From Xanthoparmelia taractica (lineage: Eukaryota > Ascomycota > Lecanoromycetes > Lecanorales > Parmeliaceae), in contig JANQBS010000621.1 of assembly GCA_033085395.1 (NCBI GenBank), positions 1-10,993 of the forward strand: a stretch of DNA of 10,993 nucleotides. Reading direction: 5' to 3'. The notes beneath the pieces were generated by a model. The model was not told the origin of the DNA. It did no database searches and was given only the letters and a program-made list of their open reading frames with translations. Numbering within the stretch: the first letter of the stretch is position 1; each line of letters begins with the position of its first letter. Positions 1 to 8,280 of the stretch are shown here, piece by piece. The translations under genes were made by a program, and so were the position numbers.

Positions 1-800
1 TATAATTTTTTAAAAAAAGTTGAAAAAAAGTTAAAAACGACTATGTTCAACAGATACCACACCTTTCCGACCCGTAACTTTTATTAAGAAACGTCGCTAA
101 CGAAAGAAGAAAGAACGTGTCTATAAAGCGAAATCTAAATCTAAGAATAATAATAAGATTCTTTAAAAAGAAGATAAGAATAATTAAATTATTGCTTTAA
201 TATATAAGCTTATACGTAAACTATCTTAAACTATCTAGATTACTAATATCGATACTTTCTTATATATAACTAATAAGTTAAACTTATTTAGAGAACTTCT
301 TATTTAAATAACACGTCGAAGTATTAAGATTAGAGGTGAATAATCTATACGTAAGTAGATATAGTAGTATTAAGATATCGAGGCGAGCTAGAAAGCTAAT
401 TACTATCTAATGAATATACTATATACTAAATCTCGAAGCGAATTTATTATTATATAGAAGACTATACACGCTAGAGTTACGAGGGAGAATTTAATATAAA
501 GACTACTAAACTTTTTAATCTTAGAAACGAATATATATTTAGAGCTCGTTACTTGAAAGAAGTCTATATAGTTAAATAGATAGATAAATTACCAATATAA
601 ATATTAAATACTATATATTTATACTAGACTAGCGCTTTCTAGTTAAAGAACTCTTAGAATAAGAAAATAATCTTATCGGCTACTTTATTAATTAATTTAT
701 TAATCACTTTAGAAAAGCTAGATAAAGACTTCGTACTAATATATAAACGATTTAGCTATATAGAAAATAAAGTCCTAAGAAATATTTATTATTTAGTGCT
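1..800 (+). pseudogene. RIP-degraded Gln-rich reading frame, family unknown (possible retrotransposon ORF1/gag)
   Basis: Reading from base 1 in one frame to the edge of the GC-normal island gives about 265 codons in which the stops are TAA or TAG, apart from one TGA near 331. That is what RIP makes of CAA, CAG and TGG. An ATG sits at 43-45 in frame, but the real start may lie left of the window. The N-terminal third is rich in former Gln codons (for example around 121-180) and looks helical or coiled-coil. The 3' part (481-790) is better preserved and reads as an ordinary mixed-composition protein. I do not recognise the family. Its position before a copia pol on the same strand would suit a gag, but no zinc knuckle or protease is present between them, so it may be a separate element. 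The frame runs into the island and stops at a TAG near 850, probably by chance. Confidence 0.45.
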
Positions 801-823
801 CGCAAACAGTGAGGCCATACAAA
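794..823 (+). repeat. Left copy of two short motifs found in swapped order at the right end
   Basis: tagtgctcgc (794-803) is followed by cagtgaggccatacaaa (807-823). Near the right end the same two motifs occur in the opposite order: cagtggccatacaaa (2813-2827), then tagtgctcgc (2828-2837). The 10-mer is exact; the longer motif differs by one 2-bp gap. Confidence 0.55.
807..818 (+). repeat. Left terminal inverted repeat-like end of the island
   Basis: The sequence begins cagtgaggccat. The island's other end, read on the minus strand from 2938, begins cagtgggactgt. Eight of 12 bases match and the four mismatches are all transitions. Just outside, tcgcaa (801-805 region) is also inverted relative to ttgcga at 2939-2944. 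CAGTG ends recall hAT elements, but no 8-bp direct target duplication is visible. Confidence 0.3.
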
Positions 824-1125
824 GCCAACGCATGCACAAGCGGATATGTAGATAGATGATTGGGCATATCCAACACTGGGGCAGCTAAGACCTCCTGAGC
901 AGTGCACGTAAGGCAGTCAGGCCGGTCCCCCAGCGCTAGAAGAACTCCCAAACAGCCCAAGACGTCATCGAAAGAGATCGAAGAACTCGAAGGTGATTCC
1001 TGACGGTACCGACTGTAGCAAGCAGATGAGACTGGCAGTACTAGCGCTGATGGGCAAGAAGGGCTGGTGCCGAAGGTGTGTTGGCCATAGGCATAGGCGT
1101 TGGAGTTGCACTGTTAATCTCCAGT

Positions 1126-1200
1126 AGTACGTGAATGTGGACAACATAGGCAGCTGGCCATATGTCTCGGGATCCCGATACAATGGCCACACGAGGACCC
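1126..1200 (+). repeat. 75-bp dispersed repeat, copy A
   Basis: This copy begins agtacgtgaatgtg and ends acgaggaccc. It pairs with 1405-1479 over 75 bases with seven differences, all transitions. Confidence 0.85.
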
Positions 1201-1220
1201 AAATGCTAGCCAAAGTGTGG

Positions 1221-1357
1221 CTCTTCTGAGTAAGCAGGTACTTGCCACGGCTTCGTGGGCTTGATTGCGATAGTCAGATAATGACTCTTCTGAGTAAGCA
1301 GGTACTTGCCACGGCTTCGTGGGCTTAATTGCGGTAGTCCAATAATGACTCTTCTGG
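1221..1357 (+). repeat. 64-bp tandem repeat, about 2.1 copies
   Basis: The unit starts ctcttctgagtaagcagg. Copies begin at 1221 and 1285, and a truncated third at 1349 stops after nine bases. Copies one and two differ at about four positions near the 3' end. Sixty-four is not a multiple of three, which argues against a repeated protein segment. Confidence 0.85.
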
Positions 1358-1404
1358 CCGTGGGCATTTAATCGCCACTTGCGACGGTCAGATACTTGTC
1401 ACGG

Positions 1405-1479
1405 AGTACGTGAATGTGAACAACATAGGCAGCTAGCCATATGTCTTGGGATCCCAATACGATAGCCACACGAGGACTC
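1405..1479 (+). repeat. 75-bp dispersed repeat, copy B
   Basis: This is a direct copy of 1126-1200, 279 bp downstream. Differences from copy A are mostly G-to-A or C-to-T (for example ctggcc in A against ctagcc in B), with one change in the other direction. That suggests light or incipient RIP-like mutation, or ordinary transition drift. Confidence 0.85.
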
Positions 1480-1578
1480 AAAATGATAGTCGTGGGCTGT
1501 TAGCCACTTGCGACGACTAAACCTTCTGCGGGAGATATGCTGACAACAGAACTGAAATGCGTCGATTTATGGCTTTGA

Positions 1579-2625
1579 TCTCCAGCGGGAGATGTGCTGG
1601 CCAATTGCCTCGAAATACATCCATTCGAAGCCTCGATCTCCAGCGAGAGATATGTTGCTCAAAGGCACTGATCATAGGCCTTAAGATGTGATGCGTCTCT
1701 AGCGAGAGACGTGCTGCGTCTCCAGTGAGAAATGTGCTTGAAATGCGTTGGCCACAGGCCTTGAAATGTGATACGTCTCCAGAGAGAAATGTGCTTGAAA
1801 TGCGTTGGCCACAGGCCTTGAAACGTGATGCGTCTCCAGGGAGAAATGTGCTTGAAATGTGATGCGTCTCTAGCGATAGATGTGTGTCTCCAGAAAGAGA
1901 TGTGTGTGTCTTCAAGGGGAAATATGCTTGAAATGCGTTGGCCACAGGCCTTGAAATGTGATGCGTCTCTAGCGAGAGATGTGTGTCTCTCCAGCGAGAA
2001 ATGTGCTTGAAATGCGTTGGCCACAGGCCTTGAAACGTGATGCGTCTCCAGGGAGAAATGTGCTTGAAATGTGATGCGTCTCTAGCGATAGATGTGTGTC
2101 TCCAGAAAGAGATGTGTGTGTCTTCAAGGGGAAATATGCTTGAAATGCGTTGGCCACAGGCCTTGAAATGTGATGCGTCTCTAGCGAGAGATGTGTGTCT
2201 CTCCAGCGAGAAATGTGCTTGAAATGCGTTGGCCACAGGCCTTGAGAAATATGCTGACAATAGGTCTGAAAATATGTTAGCCACAGGCCTAGCAATGCGG
2301 GGACTCTTCAGCGAGAGATCTTGTTAACAATAGGCCTAGAAAGGCGCCAATCTCCAGCGAGAAATATGCTGACAATAGGTGACAGACCCAAAAAAAAGGC
2401 GTTAATCTCCAGCGAGAGATATGCTGATAATAGGTCTGAAATTGTGTTAGCCACAGGCCCAAAATCGCGTCAATCTCCAGCGAGAAATTTTCTGGCAACA
2501 GGCCCAGAAAAACGTCAATCTCCAGCGAGAGATATGCTGGCAATAAGCCTAAAATCTATTAGCCACAGGCCTAACAATGTGATGACTCTCCAGCGAGAGA
2601 TCTGCTGGCAACGGGCTGAGAGCTC
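1579..2625 (+). repeat. Degenerate minisatellite with core TCTCCAGCGAGAGAT
   Basis: About twenty variants of the core tctccagcgagagatatg recur from 1579 (also 1637, 1696, 1719, 1776, 1833, 1867, 1887 and on to 2587). They alternate with a second module, ttggccacaggccttgaaa or ttagccacaggcc. From 2305 to 2625 the spacing between cores is 46, 55, 68, 45 and 68 bp, showing two unit types, with and without the ccacaggcc module. The core can fold back (tctc / gaga flanking cagc). No coding function is supported. Confidence 0.85.
1784..2245 (+). repeat. Exact 212-bp tandem duplication inside the minisatellite
   Basis: Sequence from 1784 to 2033 is repeated at an offset of exactly 212 bp (1996-2245). 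I found no mismatch when comparing the two by eye, so about 2.2 identical copies are present. The match stops at 1784 (c/a difference just before) and at 2245 (a/g difference just after). Since 212 is not a multiple of three, minus-strand open frames through this region read the two copies in different phases. Confidence 0.9.
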
Positions 2626-2727
2626 TCCGGAATGTAGCGGCTGCAGTAATGATTGCAGTAGTAGTTGACTGATATTGATTGAGAAATCTCTGGATTGTAG
2701 TGGTTGAAGTAGTGATTGCAGTAGTCG

Positions 2728-2755
2728 CTGATTGATTGATTGACTGACTGACTGA
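2728..2755 (+). repeat. TGAT/TGAC tetranucleotide microsatellite
   Basis: ctgattgattgattgact is followed by further gactgact units before gaagaagaac. It lies in a 2640-2760 stretch that also repeats short blocks such as gattgcagtagt. Confidence 0.8.
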
Positions 2756-2812
2756 AGAAGAACAATATGGCTCTGAAAGAGAACAATTCGAATGAAGAGC
2801 CAACTGCTGGTG

Positions 2813-2837
2813 CAGTGGCCATACAAATAGTGCTCGC
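2813..2837 (+). repeat. Right copy of the two swapped-order motifs
   Basis: cagtggccatacaaa lies directly before tagtgctcgc, a circular permutation of the arrangement at 794-823. About 100 bp of unique sequence follows before the island ends. Confidence 0.55.
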
Positions 2838-2926
2838 CCCGGACACGTGTCTCCTGCGCATATCGCATGTATAAAACAGTCATCAACAGCTACCCCGCTA
2901 TGGTCTCATATTGGACCCACTAACCC

Positions 2927-2938
2927 ACAGTCCCACTG
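2927..2938 (-). repeat. Right terminal inverted repeat-like end of the island
   Basis: The minus-strand sequence starts cagtgggactgt, partner of the left end at 807-818. The AT-rich, RIP-affected sequence resumes within a few bases to the right, so this motif coincides with the composition boundary. Confidence 0.3.
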
Positions 2939-2943
2939 TTGCG

Positions 2944-3583
2944 AATTATAGACTATAGACTTATTTAACTACTAAGCGAAAAATATATATACTCGTTATA
3001 TTAGATTAGAAAGATTACTAAGTATATTAATTATATAGTAGCTAAACGTAGAGATAATATTCTTAATTTAAAATTAGTTAATATATACGAATCTTTCTCT
3101 AAGAGTATCTCGGGAAATATATACTTTGTAAATCTCGTTAATAATTCTATACGAAGACGTTTAACTATTCTAGTTCTAGCTAGAAAGTCTATTTCTAAAC
3201 GTCTCGATATATAAAAAAGCGCGATTAAGCTATAGACTAATAGAAAGCTTAAAGTCTTAAGGGTAGATAATATAACGAAGTTTAATTTAATATTAATCGA
3301 ATAGAGTAAGAAATAGAGTATTCTATAAGAGTTAACTAAACTATATACGTTATATTAAAATAGAATTACTAAGAGATCTATTCGAATAATCGAAGAAGTT
3401 ATAAGAATACTATTAGCTAACGTAAAGCTATCTATCGAGTTCTAGAATAAGACTATTATTATAGATATCTATCTTCGAAATAGAATAATAATAAATAGAC
3501 TAACGATTAACGAAAATATAATAAGTATATAACAAGCTATTAATGAAAAGAGATTAGAGATTAATTATATTCGAATTTAGAGA
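2944..3583 (+). pseudogene. Ty1/copia-type pol relic, part 1: pre-integrase and integrase
   Basis: One frame (codons starting at positions such as 3002 and 3257) reads through with stops that fit former Trp or Gln codons. Recognisable copia pol pieces in order: a degraded pre-integrase segment around 3000-3060; SGNIYFVNLVNN near 3108-3145, where copia integrases have a similar stretch; LRVDN at 3257-3271, carrying the second catalytic Asp (3266-3268); and IYLRNR near 3464-3482. A TAG at 3443 stands where the family has Trp (after IEF), and another at 3578 where it has the Trp of the xRVWG motif. The catalytic Glu expected about 35 residues after the Asp reads AAG (Lys) at 3371-3373, a G-to-A change. 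The 5' part of the polyprotein (zinc knuckle, protease) is missing. The frame stops at 3583 because of the 3584-4219 insertion. A dead element. Confidence 0.8.
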
Positions 3584-4219
3584 TTATCGATATTTCTAAA
3601 ATCGTGCTATTAATTTTGAAATTATGAACTTGGCGAACTCTATGGAAATTACGCTTTCAGTATAGTTAGTAAATCTAATAATTTTCAGCACGGTTTTCGT
3701 AGAATTCGTTAAGTTAGTAACTTCAACTTCACAATTAATACGATTTTAGTATAATTAGTAAATACTACTTGCTATTAGTATTAGTTACGTAATTTAGCTC
3801 TATATTTAGTTCTATATAGTTTTTTTTATAATCGACGATAAGATTCGATAGCGATATATAGCGACGACCCTTAACGTCACCTCGAAATAGATCTCGAGAT
3901 TATAAATTTAAGATTATATTCTCGCGAGAGTAATGCTCGAAGTAATACGCAATAATCTTAATATTATAGAGTATTATTAGAACTATTACGAGTCTTACGA
4001 GAGCTTTACGTATAAATTTTAAAATTATTTCACTTGCTAAATCGTGTTAATTGTGCTAATAGTAACTCTATTTGCTAAATTTTCGAGTAGTTACTAATCG
4101 GGCTAAATTTTATTAATATAGACGAATAAGACTAATTAGACTAAATCGTGCTAGAACGGACTAATCGTACTAACCCGAAGGAAATCCGGTTAAAATAACT
4201 TTTTAAGAAATACCGATAG
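3584..4219. mobile_element. 636-bp non-autonomous inverted-repeat element inserted in copia pol
   Basis: The left end is ttatcgatatttct. The right end, read on the minus strand from 4219, is ctatcggtatttct: 12 of 14 bases match and both mismatches are transitions. Removing exactly these 636 bases (a multiple of three) joins the copia frame at the WG/CK point, just where that family continues. The interior has no long open frame. It carries repeated aaatcgtgctaa-like motifs in both orientations near the ends (3598, 4040, 4143; minus strand near 3690 and 3740), as many MITEs do. The target duplication is not resolved: flanking TA bases suggest a Tc1/mariner-like element, but the frame does not fit a simple TA duplication. 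Confidence 0.7.
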
Positions 4220-5031
4220 TGTAAATACTACGTATATGTTAATTTAAAATTATTATTAGTAGAAACTCGATATAATAAGCTAATACTACGAGAAAGAAAA
4301 GCTATTCTAGTTAGATGTAATCTACTTACTATAAAGTAATATCGTATATATACTCTAGATCTTAGACGAGTTATTAAGGCGAGCTTAGTAGTCTTTAATA
4401 AGAATATATTAGAGAGAGAAATAGACTTAAATCTTAAAATAATTACTTCGAACGTTTTACCAACTAGAAAATCTATAGAACGATCTAAACTAGATATTAA
4501 TTCTATTCTAGTAATTAAGTATTAAAAGAAGTTTATTTCTATTATCGAGTTAGGGTCTTAAAGAAAGTCTATTTCTACTATCGAATTAAAGATAATTATC
4601 GTTAAGATTCTATTTAAGTCTTAGTCTCTAGATATTACGAAAGTTAAGTAGAAATATAAGAAGTAAGAGAACGATAATTTATTTAAGCTAGTTAAGTTAG
4701 CTAATAATATCTCTACGATGAGTAACTAAGAGTCTATAACTTTATCTATATATAGTATAAAAAGGAGACGTGACTCTAAGTCTAGTAATAAGAGAATTAT
4801 TAAGTATCTTCGTAGCTAACTAACTATAGCTATAAGCGCTATAGAGATTAAATAAGAAAGTAATTAGTAATTAGAACTAGTTCTATTTCTAAAGATATTT
4901 TACGAAGTTATTAATAATCTAATTTATAGAAAGTATTAAATAAAGACTTTTCTATTTAAAATTAAAGCACTTAAATTAAATAATATATAGCGAGTAGAGA
5001 TTTTATCTAAGAATTATTACGAACTAGGCTT
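4220..5031 (+). pseudogene. Ty1/copia-type pol relic, part 2: linker and start of reverse transcriptase
   Basis: The frame is the same as at 2944-3583. It opens with CKYYVYVNLK (4220-4249), which matches the conserved copia continuation after integrase. Next comes a stretch ending RIYTLDLRRVIKAS (around 4345-4390), equal to the usual post-integrase segment. A low-complexity linker follows, then the first part of the reverse transcriptase domain (about 4880-5030), recognisable from IKALKLNN, a TAG where Trp is expected, and RVEIL. Stops are mainly TAA/TAG. The frame keeps its family resemblance up to about ELGF (5019-5030) and is then lost at the TGTCA of the next element, so the catalytic palm motifs, RNase H and 3' LTR are not in the window. 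Confidence 0.75.
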
Positions 5032-5340
5032 TGTCATTTAGCGCTACTTATTACGCTATCTATCTAGCGCTCTAGCTCTATTAGGCCTAGCATTAGAAGA
5101 TACGCTTATATATCTTCGCGCGCTCTATCTAAGCTTTCTTTCTTAGCTTTAGTATCCTCGTTCATATATCTACTATACTATAATCTAGACTCTAATATTA
5201 TACTAAAGCTATATTAAGCTATAGAGATATATTATTATATACGTCTTATTAGCTATCTTAGATCGATAGTATAGATATATCGCTAATTAGTTTCTATATA
5301 GAAATATAGATATATACTAATTACTATTTGTTACTCTAAA
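5032..5340 (+). mobile_element. LTR-like or leader segment of a second element inserted in the copia reverse transcriptase
   Basis: The copia reading breaks exactly where tgtcatttagcgctac begins. A TG start is typical of LTRs. The next 300 bp contain no recognisable protein and have short pyrimidine-rich blocks (ctttctttcttagctt, 5137-5152). A long degraded frame starts after it. The right limit is a guess: ttgtta near 5328-5333 could be a RIP-altered TTGTCA end. No second copy lies in the window to prove LTR status. It could instead be the 5' untranslated part of another element class. Confidence 0.4.
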
Positions 5341-7440
5341 CGAAGCAATAAATAAAATAGCTTTAGATCTAAATATCTTACTATCGACTTATCTATTCTA
5401 TTAATCGATTCTATATTTCTTAGAGCTTCGTCTAATACTCTATCTTAGAGCCCTATTTAATATATTCTATATTTCTCATCTAATTCTATCTACGAATCTA
5501 TAACTCGATATGTAAGAAAATATCTAAAAAATACTACTTCTACGTTTATTGTCTCTATCTTAACTCTATCTTCGTTTAGTACGCGAAGTGAAAGAAAGTG
5601 CTACGCTTCATATCGACCTTATCGATTTACCTATATTATTATATCTATCTACGAAAAACGCCTTGTCTTATTTATCGACTAGCTATATATCTTATCGAGT
5701 CTCGAAGATCTAATAGAAGTAATATTTAGCTATATACTAAGTAAAGAGCTAGAGCTAGATATAGTGATCTACTATATATATAATATTAAGCTATACGATT
5801 AAGAGCTAAAAGATAATTCTATATTAGAATACTATTATCGTTTAAGAAGCTATCTAAGATCCGCCTCGAAAATAGATTCGACATTAGTATTTATTTAATA
5901 AGTATTAGCGCAGAGAGCTTCGCTATAAGCATCGTCGCCTAAAGCTCTATAAGTATCGCTATCGCCTAAAGATATTAAATTTCTAGATCTATCGCTATAA
6001 TACGATTTTTCGAAAATACGTCTCTATTACGACGTTAACTCCTTTATTAATCGTATTAAGAAATATAAGTTTCGAGAGAAGAATATCGTTAAAATACTTT
6101 CTAAATATCTTCGAGAATTAGTATTTCAATAGTATCGAGATCTATTTAAAATATTCGAGTTAAGAAACTTAGATTGTATATTAAGTATATAGTTATTAGT
6201 ACTAGAAATATAATTCGAAAAAGAGACTTCTATATAGTTAGAAGTGTTATAAAAACCTTAGACTCCCTAGTTATCTTCGCAAACGGCTCCGGGATAGCAC
6301 TATTATAAATACGTTTAATACTCTACCTAGTTCTTATCTTTAGAGTGTCTCTTACATTATAGTTAATCTATCTATAATAAGATCTACTATAAATACTATA
6401 AGAGAATATTCGACTCTAGAAATAAGCTATACGAGTATATTCGCGAAGGATACTTCGCTAATAAGAGCAAGTCTACTATTAAAACTACTATAACTTCGCT
6501 CGCTACGTAAGAAAAGAATTAAAGTCCTATTACTTATATATCTTTTATAATGCCGCTCGCCTTATTAGAGATCTCGAATCCTCTATTACCTCTATTAGTA
6601 TATCGCTCTATCTCTTATTCGCTATCTACTTATATTAAACGAGACTATCTAATAATCGATAATCTCTACATGCGATATATACCTCTAAAGTACACTAAGT
6701 TATCGCGATCTATACGTCTAATACGCCCCGTGACAATGCTTTCTATACTCACAGTCGAAGATCTTTTTCAGCGATTTAGGAAATTACTAGCTAGGAAAGA
6801 TACTAAGAGAGCGATCAATAACGTAGTAAAATAGGCTCCTAAATCCCCAGCCAATTAGAAGACTACGCTCGACTCGAAATATCATTTCAAATACTTTAAA
6901 TCGAATACTAAGACCTCTTTTTTCGCTACTACCAAGTCGAATACTTAGCGATTAAATACTTAATCCGACTATAGCAAGTTCTTCGATAAGGATCCCGCTA
7001 TTGAGATATTCAATTACGACGTTCGTCGAGAATCGATAACGTCGCTATTAAGTCTCGCTATCGTCTCTTCTAGCTATACTCGATATCGAATAAAAATAAT
7101 CATTCAAAGAGAGATATCGTGTTTCGAATCGATTCACGTCTAAGGTCGTTACTTAGTTATATCTTAATTAAATAGAATAGTTCTTTAAGCTTCTAAATAC
7201 CTAGATAGCGTACTCCCGAGAAGACTAAGTTAGGTTAAGTAAAGATCGACTATAACGTTGTTATCGTTATTAAAGAGAAAAGACGAAGAATTTATTAAAG
7301 ATTAACTATTTTTTCCGTAGCGCTACGTCTATTCCGAGCGATTACTACTAACTTTATCGTTATTATATACGCAATGCGATAGACGAATAGATTAATAGAT
7401 AATAGATATTCGATATTCTAATTAGTATATATAAAAGAAT
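5341..7440 (+). pseudogene. RIP-degraded gag-like ORF with a dead C2H2 zinc finger
   Basis: A single frame runs for about 700 codons. Between 5461 and 6540 stops are clearly fewer than chance in such AT-rich DNA, and nearly all are TAA/TAG. A long intact stretch is 6550-6834. At 6388-6453 the spacing of a classical C2H2 finger is kept (x2-x3-F-x5-L-x2-x4): Phe at 6409 and Leu at 6427 are intact, but both Cys positions (6388, 6397) and both His positions (6436, 6451) are TAT/TAC Tyr, each one CpA/TpG-to-TpA change away. Before it, about 6001-6180 reads like a gag-type helical domain with RELVFQ followed by TAG (Trp) and YRD. After it come VEDLFQRFRKLLARKD (6760-6805) and Ser/Thr-rich sequence. 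It resembles zinc-finger proteins encoded by fungal retroelements as I remember them; the exact family is not certain. Confidence 0.55.
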
Positions 7441-7479
7441 AAGCAGGGCTGAGCTAAAAAACCTTAAATTTATATGTGT

Positions 7480-8280
7480 AGCCAATTAAAAATTCTAAAT
7501 TACTACGCTTTTAGAAATGATACTCGAATAGCGTTTTTAGATCTTTCGAAGACTCTTATTAAAATAAATTAGTTCTAACTTGCAACGTTAAATACTTAAC
7601 TCCCTCTATATACTCTATACTATAAACTCCATAAATTAAAGAACTCGATATACGCTTTCGAACGATGTAAAAACTATCAAATTCGGCCTTATATTGATTC
7701 AACGCGATTTGATTGAAATTCTATTCGTTAGAACACGTTCTCTTAATAGAAGTCTTAGCGAAATTATAACTCTCCTATTATATATCTATTCAATTATTCT
7801 TTCTTAATCACACTATCATAAATATATTTATTCTCGATCTCGCTCGCCTTACTGTTACTTAGTGTATTAAATACACTTATTATCTTTTAGTCGCTTTCTA
7901 ACGCTTAAATTAACGCGTGTAAACGTTCTTTACGCGAATCTACCTTCGCCGATAATAGAGGTAAACGAATAGTTATTTTTATTCCTAGATCTATTGAGAG
8001 GTCTTTAAAGAAGATTCGAACGAATTTATAATTATCGAGTTCTTCTATACACTCTTCGTAAGCCAGTATTAAAGCTTCTTTAGACGAAATATTATTTTTT
8101 TAGATTATCTATACGATCTCATAAGACGCGTTAAATATTATTTTATATCTCTCTTAAAGATCTTAGAATAACTCTATTAAAGAAGCTCTACTTAATTTAG
8201 ATTCTTTAGAAGAGTCTCTACTATAAGATCTATTAGAAGACTTTTTTCTTAGTCTTAGCTCTTATTTAGATCTTTTTTAA
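7480..8280 (+). pseudogene. Unassigned degraded reading frame upstream of the Helitron motifs
   Basis: This is the same frame as the Helitron-like relic that follows. Sense blocks such as RNDTRIAFLDLSKTLIKIN (7513-7569) and NACKRSLRESTFADNRGKR (7912-7968) are separated by TAA/TAG codons and one TGA (7711). Fungal Helitron Rep-helicase proteins have a variable, charged N-terminal region before their zinc-binding segment, so this may be that region. It could also be the 3' part of the preceding gag-like element. I recognise no domain. Confidence 0.35.

Larger units (their letters stand above)
801..2943. other. GC-normal, RIP-poor island made mostly of tandem repeats
   Basis: Base composition changes abruptly at both ends. 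CA and TG dinucleotides are abundant here and G+C is near half by eye, against roughly a quarter to a third outside. The interior holds a dispersed 75-bp repeat pair, a 64-bp tandem repeat and a minisatellite of about 1 kb, then about 300 bp of non-repetitive sequence at each end. Several open frames exist on the minus strand (the longest at 1517-2284), but they overlap each other and run through repeats whose periods are not multiples of three, so I do not call them genes. The ends carry weak inverted similarity around CAGTG/CACTG. A non-autonomous transposon, an LTR-derived element or a host minisatellite locus are all possible. Confidence 0.8.

Noticed and set aside
965..1213. 82-codon minus-strand open frame
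   Set aside because: It overlaps the 75-bp repeat, shows no motif, and has a length expected by chance at normal GC.
1825..2222. Two identical 61-residue open frames on the + strand
   Set aside because: They are the same sequence read twice because of the exact 212-bp duplication. No start context, domain or conservation supports a gene.
1517..2284. 255-codon open frame on the minus strand with repeated peptide blocks
   Set aside because: It runs through the minisatellite. The 212-bp period is not a multiple of three, so the repeated blocks appear in different phases, and overlapping frames are open on both strands in the same place. Absence of stops follows from the repeat unit's composition.
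2870..2876. TATAAAA box pointing toward the copia relic
   Set aside because: A seven-base match alone does not make a promoter. Nothing downstream is intact, and the minus strand in the same place could equally be read as part of an LTR-like end.
2289..2886. Several open frames of 84-123 codons on both strands at the right end of the island
   Set aside because: They are mutually overlapping, low-complexity and repeat-derived, with no recognisable domain.
801..2943. Island as a complete hAT transposon with a transposase
   Set aside because: No transposase-like frame and no 8-bp direct duplication (ctcgcaaa on the left and ttgcgaat on the right do not match as direct repeats).
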